Source: an uncultured Lachnospiraceae bacterium (GTDB taxonomy: Bacteria; Bacillota; Clostridia; Lachnospirales; Lachnospiraceae). From it: DNA of 64,000 nt. How positions within the stretch are numbered: the first letter of the stretch is position 1; every line of letters starts with the position of its first letter. The stretch is from assembly GCA_900316075.1 (NCBI GenBank), contig ONBT01000004.1:1-64000 (forward strand), read 5' to 3'. The notes beneath the pieces are model-generated. The model worked only from the letters and a program-made list of their open reading frames with translations, did not search any database and had not been told where the DNA came from. Shown piece after piece: positions 53,013 through 60,628 of the stretch. The translations under genes were made by a program, and so were the position numbers.

Positions 53013-54161
53013 TTGAGTTATGTAGGAGAGACACTTTCAAATCTCCTCGGGCAGACGGCCTTCGCCACCATGACTTTCGGCAACGTCATCATGATTCTCG
53101 TTGCCTTCGTCTTCTTGTATCTGGCGATTGCCAAGGACTTCGAGCCCCTGCTCCTGGTGCCCATTGCGTTCGGCATGCTGCTTGTCAACATCTACCCGGA
53201 CATCATTGCGTCACCTGCGGAGACATCAAACGGTGTCGGCGGATTATTATGGTATTTCTTCCAGCTGGACGAGTGGTCCATCCTCCCGTCCCTGATTTTC
53301 ATGGGCGTCGGGGCTATGACGGATTTCGGGCCCCTGATTGCAAACCCTATCTCTTTCCTGATGGGGGCAGCCGCCCAGCTCGGTATTTATCTGGCATACT
53401 TCCTGGCCATCCTGATGGGTTTCTCGGATCAGGCAGCTGCAGCCGTATCCATCATCGGCGGCGCTGACGGACCTACCTCCATCTTCCTGGCAGGAAAACT
53501 GGGCCAGTCCTCCCTGATGGGCCCCATTGCCGTGGCGGCATATTCCTATATGTCCCTCGTGCCCATCATTCAGCCCCCTGTCATGAAGCTTTTGACGACG
53601 AAGAAGGAGCGGGCCATCAAGATGAAGAACCTTCGCCCGGTTTCGAAGCTGGAGAAGATTCTCTTCCCCATCGTCGTTACGACGGTGGTCTGCCTGATCC
53701 TTCCCACGACGGCTCCCCTGGTCGGCATGCTGATGCTCGGAAACCTCTTCCGTGAGTCCGGCGTTGTCCGTCAGCTGCAGGAGACCGCTTCCAATGCGAT
53801 GATGTACATCGTCGTCATTCTGCTGGGTACCTCGGTCGGCGCCTCCACTTCCGCGGAAGCTTTCCTGAATGTATCTACCCTGAAGATCGTCGTTCTCGGT
53901 CTCGTAGCCTTCATCTTCGGCACGGCCGGCGGCGTCCTCCTCGGAAAGCTCCTCTGTGCAGTCACCCACAGGAAGATCAATCCCCTCATCGGTTCGGCCG
54001 GCGTGTCCGCCGTACCTATGGCGGCCCGGGTTTCCCAGAAGGTCGGCGCGGAGGAAGACCCGACGAACTTCCTGCTCATGCACGCCATGGGCCCGAACGT
54101 TGCGGGCGTTATCGGAACCGCCGTTGCAGCCGGTCTGTTCATGGCAATATTTGGTGTCTAA
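53013..54161 (+). CDS. oadB: Na+-transporting carboxylic acid decarboxylase beta subunit
   Basis: OadB/MmdB/GcdB couples decarboxylation of carboxybiotin to Na+ export. The 382-residue protein has nine or so spans and the signatures GVGAMTDFGPLIANP, IIGGADGPTSIFLAGKL (Asp in the Na+-binding loop) and GSAGVSAVPMAARVSQKVGAEEDPTNFLLMHAMGPN. Length is normal. Translation starts at TTG 53013, 7 bp after TAGGAGGA, as no ATG or GTG lies nearby. The gene is followed at once by oadA. Confidence 0.96.
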   Translation: MSYVGETLSNLLGQTAFATMTFGNVIMILVAFVFLYLAIAKDFEPLLLVPIAFGMLLVNIYPDIIASPAETSNGVGGLLWYFFQLDEWSILPSLIFMGVGAMTDFGPLIANPISFLMGAAAQLGIYLAYFLAILMGFSDQAAAAVSIIGGADGPTSIFLAGKLGQSSLMGPIAVAAYSYMSLVPIIQPPVMKLLTTKKERAIKMKNLRPVSKLEKILFPIVVTTVVCLILPTTAPLVGMLMLGNLFRESGVVRQLQETASNAMMYIVVILLGTSVGASTSAEAFLNVSTLKIVVLGLVAFIFGTAGGVLLGKLLCAVTHRKINPLIGSAGVSAVPMAARVSQKVGAEEDPTNFLLMHAMGPNVAGVIGTAVAAGLFMAIFGV

Positions 54162-54177
54162 TAAAGGAGATATATAA

Positions 54178-55578
54178 ATGGGAGTTAAGATTACAGAGAC
54201 GGTCCTCCGTGATGCCCATCAGTCCCTGATGGCCACCCGGATGACGACGGAAGAGATGCTTCCCATCGTCGACAAGATGGACAAGGTCGGCTACAACGCC
54301 GTAGAGTGCTGGGGCGGTGCCACATTCGATGCCTGCCTCCGTTTCCTCAAGGAAGATCCCTGGGAGCGCCTGCGTAAGCTCAGAGCCGGCTTCAAGAACA
54401 CGAAGCTTCAGATGCTTTTCCGCGGGCAGAATATCCTCGGCTACAAGCCCTATGCGGACGACGTCGTAGAGTACTTCGTCCAGAAGTCCATCGCAAACGG
54501 CATCGATATCATCCGTATTTTCGACTGCCTGAACGATATGCGAAACCTTGAGACCGCTGTCAAGGCCACGAAGAAGGAAGGCGGCCACGCCCAGATCGCC
54601 ATGTCCTATACCTTGGGCGATGCCTATACCCTTGACTACTGGGCAAACCTCGCCAAAGAAATCGAGTCCATCGGGGCTGATTCCATCTGCATCAAGGATA
54701 TGTCCGGTCTGCTGGTTCCTTCGGCGGCTACCGAGCTTGTAAAGACCCTGAAGTCCGCAACCAAGCTTCCGATCGAGCTTCATACCCACTACACCTCCGG
54801 TGTCGCTTCCATGACTTACATGAAGGCCGTAGAAGCGGGCTGCGACATCATCGATACCGCAATTTCCCCCTTCGCCATGGGAACATCCCAGCCGGCGACC
54901 GAGGTCATGGTCGAGGCCTTCAAGGGGACTGAGTATGACACGGGCATGGACTTGAATGCCCTGGCTGAGATTGCTGACTACTTCACCCCGATCCGCGAGA
55001 AGTACATCAAGTCCGGCCGGATTTCCACCAAGGTTCTGGGCGTCAATATCAAGACCCTTCTCTATCAGGTACCCGGCGGCATGCTTTCAAACCTCATCAG
55101 CCAGCTTACCGAGCAGGGCAAGATTGACAAACTCCAGGAAGTTCTCGAGGAAGTTCCCCGGGTCCGCAAAGACCTGGGCGAGCCGCCCCTTGTCACCCCT
55201 TCGTCCCAGATTGTCGGCACCCAGGCCGTATTCAACGTCCTGATGGGCGAGCGCTACAAGGTCGTTCCCGAGCAGACCAAGGACATCCTCCTCGGCAAGT
55301 ACGGAAAGACCGTCAAGCCCTTCAATCCGGATGTAGTCAAGAAGGTTCTCGGCGACGACGCAAAGAACGCCATCACCTGCCGGCCTGCCGACCTGATTGA
55401 GCCCCAGATGCCTGCGATGGAAGAGGCCGTCAAAGAGTGGAAGGAGCAGCCTGAGGATACCCTGTCCTATGCCCTGTTCCCCCAGGTCGCTACGGAGTTC
55501 TTCAAGTACAGAAGAGCCCAGGAGACCGGTGTGGATCCGGCCGCAGCCGACGCAAAGAACGGCGCTTATCCTGTGTAA
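54178..55578 (+). CDS. oadA: Oxaloacetate/pyruvate carboxyltransferase alpha subunit
   Basis: The 466-residue protein has the TIM-barrel carboxyltransferase: ITETVLRDAHQSLMATRMTTEEM, ECWGGATFDACLRFL, RGQNILGYKPYADDVVEYFVQ and LHTHYTSGVASMTYMKAVEAG with the metal-binding HTH. The C-terminal biotin domain of long OadA is absent, consistent with the separate carrier. It removes CO2 from oxaloacetate in decarboxylase complexes. Its stop lies 28 bp before the operon terminator. AAGGAG precedes the ATG. Confidence 0.96.
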   Translation: MGVKITETVLRDAHQSLMATRMTTEEMLPIVDKMDKVGYNAVECWGGATFDACLRFLKEDPWERLRKLRAGFKNTKLQMLFRGQNILGYKPYADDVVEYFVQKSIANGIDIIRIFDCLNDMRNLETAVKATKKEGGHAQIAMSYTLGDAYTLDYWANLAKEIESIGADSICIKDMSGLLVPSAATELVKTLKSATKLPIELHTHYTSGVASMTYMKAVEAGCDIIDTAISPFAMGTSQPATEVMVEAFKGTEYDTGMDLNALAEIADYFTPIREKYIKSGRISTKVLGVNIKTLLYQVPGGMLSNLISQLTEQGKIDKLQEVLEEVPRVRKDLGEPPLVTPSSQIVGTQAVFNVLMGERYKVVPEQTKDILLGKYGKTVKPFNPDVVKKVLGDDAKNAITCRPADLIEPQMPAMEEAVKEWKEQPEDTLSYALFPQVATEFFKYRRAQETGVDPAAADAKNGAYPV

Positions 55579-55605
55579 ATCAGCATAAATTTCTGCTATA
55601 ATATT

Positions 55606-55643
55606 AGGCGTATGTGCGTGTAAATCGCATGTACGCCTTTTTT
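55606..55643 (+). terminator. Terminator of the decarboxylase operon
   Basis: AGGCGTA pairs with TACGCCT, with a second inner pair GCG/CGC, and TTTTTT follows. A TATAAT at 55597 just before it has no -35 and is probably chance. Confidence 0.85.
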
Positions 55644-55721
55644 CGTATGCTTCGGGCCGGAACGCCTGATATATGTATACATAGATTTGCTTACAAAATT
55701 CGGCTTTGAAGGAGAACTTTC

Positions 55722-56327
55722 ATGCCAAAGAATGACGGACTTTTGGACGGATTTCAATTCAGTGATTCAGAAGCCTATGACGCGGCGGCAAAGGATCAGC
55801 AGATCATAGCCTATCTGCAGAAACAGGTCGACATCACGAATGCCGATCAGGCCCTTCGGGTTTATCAGCAGGCCATCGCCCAGGACCTCTTTTCTTCGGT
55901 CGTCGGCTATACCTTTCTGAAGGAACTGCAGGAAGCCCTGATCAGCGAAGGAAAACTGACACAGGAGTCAGCGACGGCCATCCCTGTGAAGAGTCAGGTC
56001 CGGACTGTGGAAAAGACTGTGGAGAAGAGGGTAGAGGTACCTGTCCCCGCCAAAGAAAATAGCCGGCCTCCGGACGGTAAATACAGAAAGAGGAACCGCA
56101 GCCTCATGGTCATCATTGTAATTCTGGTTGCCATGGTTGGGGCCATGTTCTTCATCCTCCTGTCCTCGAACCTGCCCAATATCGTGAACTACCGGACGAA
56201 GATCGTGAACGAATATTCCTCCTGGGAGACAGAACTCAAAGACAAGGAGCACGCCCTGGACCTTCGTGAGCAGGAATTGAACGACCGGGAAACCACGCTG
56301 AAAGAAACGTATGGAGAGGGAAATTAA
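55722..56327 (+). CDS. Membrane protein of unknown function with C-terminal coiled coil
   Basis: I do not recognise this 201-residue protein. Residues 1-85 are soluble and helical (LDGFQFSDSEAYDAAAKDQQ), then a charged stretch, one span (about 127-149) and an extracytoplasmic coiled coil (TELKDKEHALDLREQELNDRETTLKE). It precedes the response-regulator gene by 3 bp, so it is probably an accessory sensor or partner of the two-component system. GGAG precedes the ATG. Confidence 0.7.
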   Translation: MPKNDGLLDGFQFSDSEAYDAAAKDQQIIAYLQKQVDITNADQALRVYQQAIAQDLFSSVVGYTFLKELQEALISEGKLTQESATAIPVKSQVRTVEKTVEKRVEVPVPAKENSRPPDGKYRKRNRSLMVIIVILVAMVGAMFFILLSSNLPNIVNYRTKIVNEYSSWETELKDKEHALDLREQELNDRETTLKETYGEGN

Positions 56328-56329
56328 TC

Positions 56330-57019
56330 ATGCAGGGAAAGAAAATACTGGTTGTCGATGATGAAAGCCGGATGCGGAAGCTGGTCCACGACTACCTGAG
56401 CCGGGAAGGCTATGAGGTATTTGAGGCCGGAGACGGGGAAGAGGGCCTGAAGGTCTTCTACGAGCAAAAGGACCTGGCCCTTGTCATTCTCGATGTCATG
56501 ATGCCCAAGCTGGACGGCTGGGAAGTTCTGAAGGAAATCAGAGAATCTTCACAGATTCCTGTTATAATGCTGACGGCCAAGGGAGATGAGGACGACGAGC
56601 TCCACGGCTACTCCCTGGGAGCCGACGAATACCTGGCCAAGCCCTTTTCGCCCCGGGTTCTGGTGGCCCACGTGGACGCGGTCATCCGCCGAACTTCGGG
56701 CGGGGAGACAGGAGAATCCGATGTCATTGAAAAGGCCGGCATCCGCATTGACGAGACCGCCCATGAGGTCACTGTGGACGGGCAGGTGGTGGACCTCTCG
56801 GTCAAGGAGTTCGACCTCCTTTCCTACTTCATGAAGAATGAAGGCATCGCCCTTTCAAGAGAGAAGATTTTGAACAATGTCTGGGAATATGACTACTTCG
56901 GCGACGCCCGGACCATCGACACCCACGTGAAAAAGCTCCGGAGCAAGCTGGGTGAAAAGGGCGACCTCATCAAGACCATCTGGGGCATGGGCTATAAGTT
57001 CGTCAGCGACGAAGGCTGA
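56330..57019 (+). CDS. OmpR/PhoB-family response regulator
   Basis: The 229-residue protein has a receiver domain with phospho-acceptor Asp55 (VILDVMMPKLDGW), switch Thr and the KPFSPRVL lysine, and a C-terminal winged helix (VDLSVKEFDLLSYFMKNEGIALSREKILNNVWEYDYFGDARTIDTHVKKLRSKLG, in consecutive motifs). Length is normal. The target genes are not known. It overlaps nothing and is followed 67 bp later by its histidine kinase. Confidence 0.96.
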   Translation: MQGKKILVVDDESRMRKLVHDYLSREGYEVFEAGDGEEGLKVFYEQKDLALVILDVMMPKLDGWEVLKEIRESSQIPVIMLTAKGDEDDELHGYSLGADEYLAKPFSPRVLVAHVDAVIRRTSGGETGESDVIEKAGIRIDETAHEVTVDGQVVDLSVKEFDLLSYFMKNEGIALSREKILNNVWEYDYFGDARTIDTHVKKLRSKLGEKGDLIKTIWGMGYKFVSDEG

Positions 57020-57055
57020 GAGAAGCAAGACCCGGCCTGTTTCACTCGTCTAAGG

Positions 57056-57069
57056 TTTGTATTATTCAT
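57056..57069 (+). repeat. Intergenic word TTTGTATTATTCAT, copy H
   Basis: This copy lies between the response regulator and the kinase, 17 bp before the preferred kinase start. Confidence 0.35.
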
Positions 57070-57086
57070 TTAACTCATTCGAAAGC

Positions 57087-58595
57087 ATGGCAGATACGGA
57101 AGAAAAGCAGAAAATAAGAAACGGGAAGGCCTGCTACGGAATCAAGGTCCAGCTCTTTCTCGTCGTATTTCTCTCCATCGGAATCTGCCTCCTTGTGGCC
57201 TGGACCGTCAACACCTTTTTCCTGTCCCGGGTCTATCTCAAAAACCGGACGAACAATATGGTCAAAGCCTTTGAGACCCTGAACGGGGAGGCGGTCAAGG
57301 GCACCCTCTACGACTCGGACAATACGGATTTCGAAAAGATCTGCTCCGAGAATAATGTAGACATCCTGGTCATGACCTCCGGCGGCATTCCCCTGATTAC
57401 CTCCGAGCAGGGAAAGGAGCGCATGCTGCTCCGGTTCTATTCCGTCCTTTTCAGCGGGGAGGATACGGGAAAAGATATCGTCAAGTCCGGCAGCAACTAT
57501 TCCGTTGAGCGGAACAAGGACGAGCGTCTGGACAAGGAGGACCTGGTCCTCTGGGGTACCCTGGACGACGGGAACCTGCTTCTGATGGAGACGGCCATCG
57601 GCCCCATTCAGGAGGCGGCCAGGCTCTCAAATCTCTTCCTCACCTACACCGGCATCTTTTCCATGATCGTGGCCATGGTCATGGCGGCCGTCATGGGCCG
57701 GCGGATCACGCGGCCGGTCCTCGAGCTTACGGATCTGTCCAAGCGGATGGCCTCCCTGGACTTCGACGCCAAGTACACCCCGCGGAAGCGGGAGAACGAA
57801 ATCGACGAGCTCGGGGTCAATATGAACTCCATGTCGGAGACTCTGGAGAAGACCATCATCGAGCTCAAGCAGGCCAATAATGACTTAAAGCACGACCTTG
57901 AGGTCATCCAGTCCAACGAGGCCCGGCGGAAGGAATTCCTGTCGAATGTCTCCCATGAACTCAAAACCCCGATTGCCCTGATCCAGGGCTACGCGGAAGG
58001 CCTGACGGACGGGATTTCCACCGACCCCGAGGACCAGAAATTCTACTGCGACGTCATTTCGGACGAGGCGGAGAAGATGGGCCGCCTGGTGAAGCAGCTT
58101 CTGTCTCTTGACCAGCTGGAGGGCGGGGTCAGCCAGCTTTCCATGGAGCGCTTCGACATCACGGAGATGATTTCCGGCGAGCTGGCGAAAAACCGCCTCC
58201 TCTTCGACGAGGGTTCTATCTCGGTGGACTTCTGCGAGGCCCCCTGCTTCGTCATTGCGGACACCTTCTACACCGAACAGGTTCTGACGAACTACCTCTC
58301 AAACGCCATCCACTACTGCGGCGGGCCCGAGAAGCGGATTTCCGTCAGCCTGGAGCGGAAGGAAGACTGCGTGCGGATTTCCGTCAAGAACACCGGAGAC
58401 CCGATTCCGGAAGAGTCCGTCGGCCACCTCTTTGAAAAGTTCTACAAGGTCGACAAGGCCCGGACCCGGGAATACGGAGGGAGCGGCATCGGCCTTTCCG
58501 TCGTGAAGGCCATCATGGACCTCCACCACCGCGCCTACGGGGAGGAGAATCTGCCCGACGGGGTGAGCTTCTGGTTTGAACTCGACAGGGGATGA
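57087..58595 (+). CDS. Sensor histidine kinase
   Basis: The 502-residue membrane kinase has two spans (about 22-45 and 190-210), an extracytoplasmic domain of about 140 residues, a HAMP domain (about 212-265), the phospho-acceptor His290 in SHELKTPIALIQGYAEGL and the ATPase domain with N, G1 and G2 boxes (NYLSNAIHYC, GGSGIGLSVVKAIMDLHH). It pairs with the regulator upstream. The ATG at 57087 is chosen; a TTG at 57057 falls in the recurring word. The stimulus is not known. Confidence 0.95.
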   Translation: MADTEEKQKIRNGKACYGIKVQLFLVVFLSIGICLLVAWTVNTFFLSRVYLKNRTNNMVKAFETLNGEAVKGTLYDSDNTDFEKICSENNVDILVMTSGGIPLITSEQGKERMLLRFYSVLFSGEDTGKDIVKSGSNYSVERNKDERLDKEDLVLWGTLDDGNLLLMETAIGPIQEAARLSNLFLTYTGIFSMIVAMVMAAVMGRRITRPVLELTDLSKRMASLDFDAKYTPRKRENEIDELGVNMNSMSETLEKTIIELKQANNDLKHDLEVIQSNEARRKEFLSNVSHELKTPIALIQGYAEGLTDGISTDPEDQKFYCDVISDEAEKMGRLVKQLLSLDQLEGGVSQLSMERFDITEMISGELAKNRLLFDEGSISVDFCEAPCFVIADTFYTEQVLTNYLSNAIHYCGGPEKRISVSLERKEDCVRISVKNTGDPIPEESVGHLFEKFYKVDKARTREYGGSGIGLSVVKAIMDLHHRAYGEENLPDGVSFWFELDRG

Positions 58596-58601
58596 TACTA
58601 T

Positions 58602-58617
58602 TCATGAATAATGTAAA
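58602..58617 (-). repeat. Intergenic word, copy I, with palindromic core
   Basis: The minus strand reads TTTACATTATTCATGAAT, and the site is partly palindromic (ATTCATGAAT). It is the fullest copy. Confidence 0.5.
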
Positions 58618-58647
58618 ACACAAACTCCTCCGAAAACCGTCAATGTG

Positions 58648-58680
58648 CCTAAGAAACGCCCTGTAAGGGCGGATTATTTT
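58648..58680 (+). terminator. Terminator of the two-component operon
   Basis: CGCCCT pairs with AGGGCG around GTA and GATTATTTTT follows. Confidence 0.65.
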
Positions 58681-58756
58681 TCGCAAAAACATTGAATTGT
58701 GGAACTAATAATGTTAACATTAACGTGAATCTGGAGACGAAGAAGAGGTTGGCCGC

Positions 58757-59515
58757 ATGAAGATGAAAAAAATCATTTGTCTTTTGTCGGCCGTCCTTCT
58801 TGCTTTTCCCCTGACCGCATGCGGGACCCAGATGACCGAGCTTTCCGACGAGGACGCCGAGGCCATCGCCATGTATTCGGCCGATGTGATTCAGAAGTAC
58901 AACGGCACCCAGAGGAAGGGGTATTCTTTTTATATTCCTTCCCAGGATACGGCGGCGAATTCCCCGGAGAACCAGAATGCTTCGGCAGACAGCGGTTCGG
59001 CTATAGACACTCATTCGGAGAATCCTTCCGTGGAGTCAGGTTCCGGTGTGGATCCGGGGACTTCCACTGAAAGCGGAAGCAGCGTGGAAGTGACTGCGGG
59101 CGTCGATACGACCCTGACCGACCTCATTGGCCAGGAGGGCGTTTCCTTCGCCATCACTTCCGGAGAAGTCGTCGACCACTATACGGTCGAGGGGGTCATG
59201 GACCTTTCGCCCGGCTCCGGCAAGGAGTATTATCTCCTCCATGTGACGGCCGTGAATTCCGGCACTGCCGATGCGGCCCTCGATATCCCTTCGAAGGGAT
59301 TTACATTTACCTGTACCATCGGTGACTCAACCGTCTCCGCCTCCGGAAGCGGTTTTGTTTCAAATGAATTTTCTTCCTGGCAGGGAACGATTCCCGCCGG
59401 GGGACAGCAGGAGCTCCTTCTGTTTTTCCCGTTTAAGAAAGAAGCTCTTTCCGATACGTCCGTTTTCCAGCTGACCGCCGTGAAGGACGAGACGCATTAC
59501 CGGATCACTCAATAG
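58757..59515 (+). CDS. Lipoprotein of unknown function
   Basis: The 252-residue protein has a lipoprotein signal with LTACGTQ lipobox, a Ser/Glu/Gly/Thr-rich linker (about 70-115), and a C-terminal beta-rich domain (residues 120-252: VEGVMDLSPGSGKEYYLLHVTAVNSGTADAALD) reminiscent of immunoglobulin-like DUF4352-type folds. I do not recognise a catalytic motif. It is a single-gene unit with a weak TTGAAT-N17-TAACAT promoter near 58690. Confidence 0.7.
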   Translation: MKMKKIICLLSAVLLAFPLTACGTQMTELSDEDAEAIAMYSADVIQKYNGTQRKGYSFYIPSQDTAANSPENQNASADSGSAIDTHSENPSVESGSGVDPGTSTESGSSVEVTAGVDTTLTDLIGQEGVSFAITSGEVVDHYTVEGVMDLSPGSGKEYYLLHVTAVNSGTADAALDIPSKGFTFTCTIGDSTVSASGSGFVSNEFSSWQGTIPAGGQQELLLFFPFKKEALSDTSVFQLTAVKDETHYRITQ

Positions 59516-59535
59516 AACAGGGAGGTCATTCCAGT

Positions 59536-60471
59536 ATGGACACAAACATCTTACTCGAGTCAGGTACGAATGAGCTTGAAATTCTCGAATTCAAGATTGC
59601 TGACAATTACTACGGGATCAATGTCGCGAAGATCCGCGAGATCCTGACCTATCAGCATGTCACGCCGGTCCCGAACTCCCATCCCTTCGTCGAAGGAATC
59701 TTCATGCCGCGGGATACGATTATCTCGGTCATCAATCTCAGAAAGTGTCTGGGCTACGAAGACCTGCCCGCCGGCAAGGGCCTCTTCTTCATCACGAATT
59801 TCAACAATCTGAACACGGCCTTCCATGTCGATGAAGTGCTCGGCATCCACCGGGTATCTTGGGAAGCCATCAATACCCCTGATTCCACGATTTCCGCCGA
59901 GGACACGGCCGTAGCTACCGGCGTTCTGAAGCTGGATGACCACCTGGTCGTCATCATCGACTTCGAGAAAATTGTATCGAATATCAATCCCGAGACCGGT
60001 CTCAAGGTCTCCGATATGGACTCCTATCAGAAGGACGAGGAGAAGGACCGGTCCAAGTCCCCGCTCGTTGTGGCCGAGGATTCCCCGCTTCTTTCCAAGC
60101 TCATCGTCGACTGCCTGAACAAGGCCGGCTACACCAATCTCCACGTATTCCCCAACGGGAAGGAAGCCTGGGACTTCATGTGCGAGAAGAAGGAAGGCGG
60201 GACGGTTCTTCAGGATTGCCACTGCATCATCACCGATATCGAAATGCCCCAGATGGACGGCCACCGCTTCTGCAAGCTCGTCAAGGATGACGAGAAGATG
60301 CGGGCCATTCCCGTCATTATTTTCTCCTCCCTCATCAATGATGATATCCGGAGAAAGGGCGAGTCGGTCGGCGCCGATGCCCAGCTGACGAAGCCTGAAA
60401 TCGGCAAACTCGTCGATGCCATCGACGGACTTGTGGACAAATACGAGGATGCCCGGAGAAAGGCCAGCTGA
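59536..60471 (+). CDS. cheV: Chemotaxis protein CheV
   Basis: CheV joins a CheW-like coupling domain (residues 1-165, LEILEFKIADNYYGINVAKIREILTY) to a receiver domain with phospho-acceptor Asp234 (ITDIEMPQMDG) and KP switch residues. It links chemoreceptors to CheA and adapts the signal. Length is normal at 311. It implies that the organism moves by flagella, though no other chemotaxis gene is in the window. GGAGG precedes the ATG. Confidence 0.96.
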   Translation: MDTNILLESGTNELEILEFKIADNYYGINVAKIREILTYQHVTPVPNSHPFVEGIFMPRDTIISVINLRKCLGYEDLPAGKGLFFITNFNNLNTAFHVDEVLGIHRVSWEAINTPDSTISAEDTAVATGVLKLDDHLVVIIDFEKIVSNINPETGLKVSDMDSYQKDEEKDRSKSPLVVAEDSPLLSKLIVDCLNKAGYTNLHVFPNGKEAWDFMCEKKEGGTVLQDCHCIITDIEMPQMDGHRFCKLVKDDEKMRAIPVIIFSSLINDDIRRKGESVGADAQLTKPEIGKLVDAIDGLVDKYEDARRKAS

Positions 60472-60628
60472 TTCCCCAGGCATTATTACAGAGATTCTTT
60501 GAGGGGATGTGACAGGGTTTTCACATTCCCTTTTCTTTTTACAGGACTCTTTTCCCAGACTGCATATATTTACGACCGGCTTTTTCATCGCCGGTGCCAT
60601 TGATTTTTCTACTTTCCGGAGAACGACG

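Noticed and set aside
55597..55602. TATAAT promoter after oadA
   Set aside because: It has no -35 and is followed within a few bases by the operon terminator.
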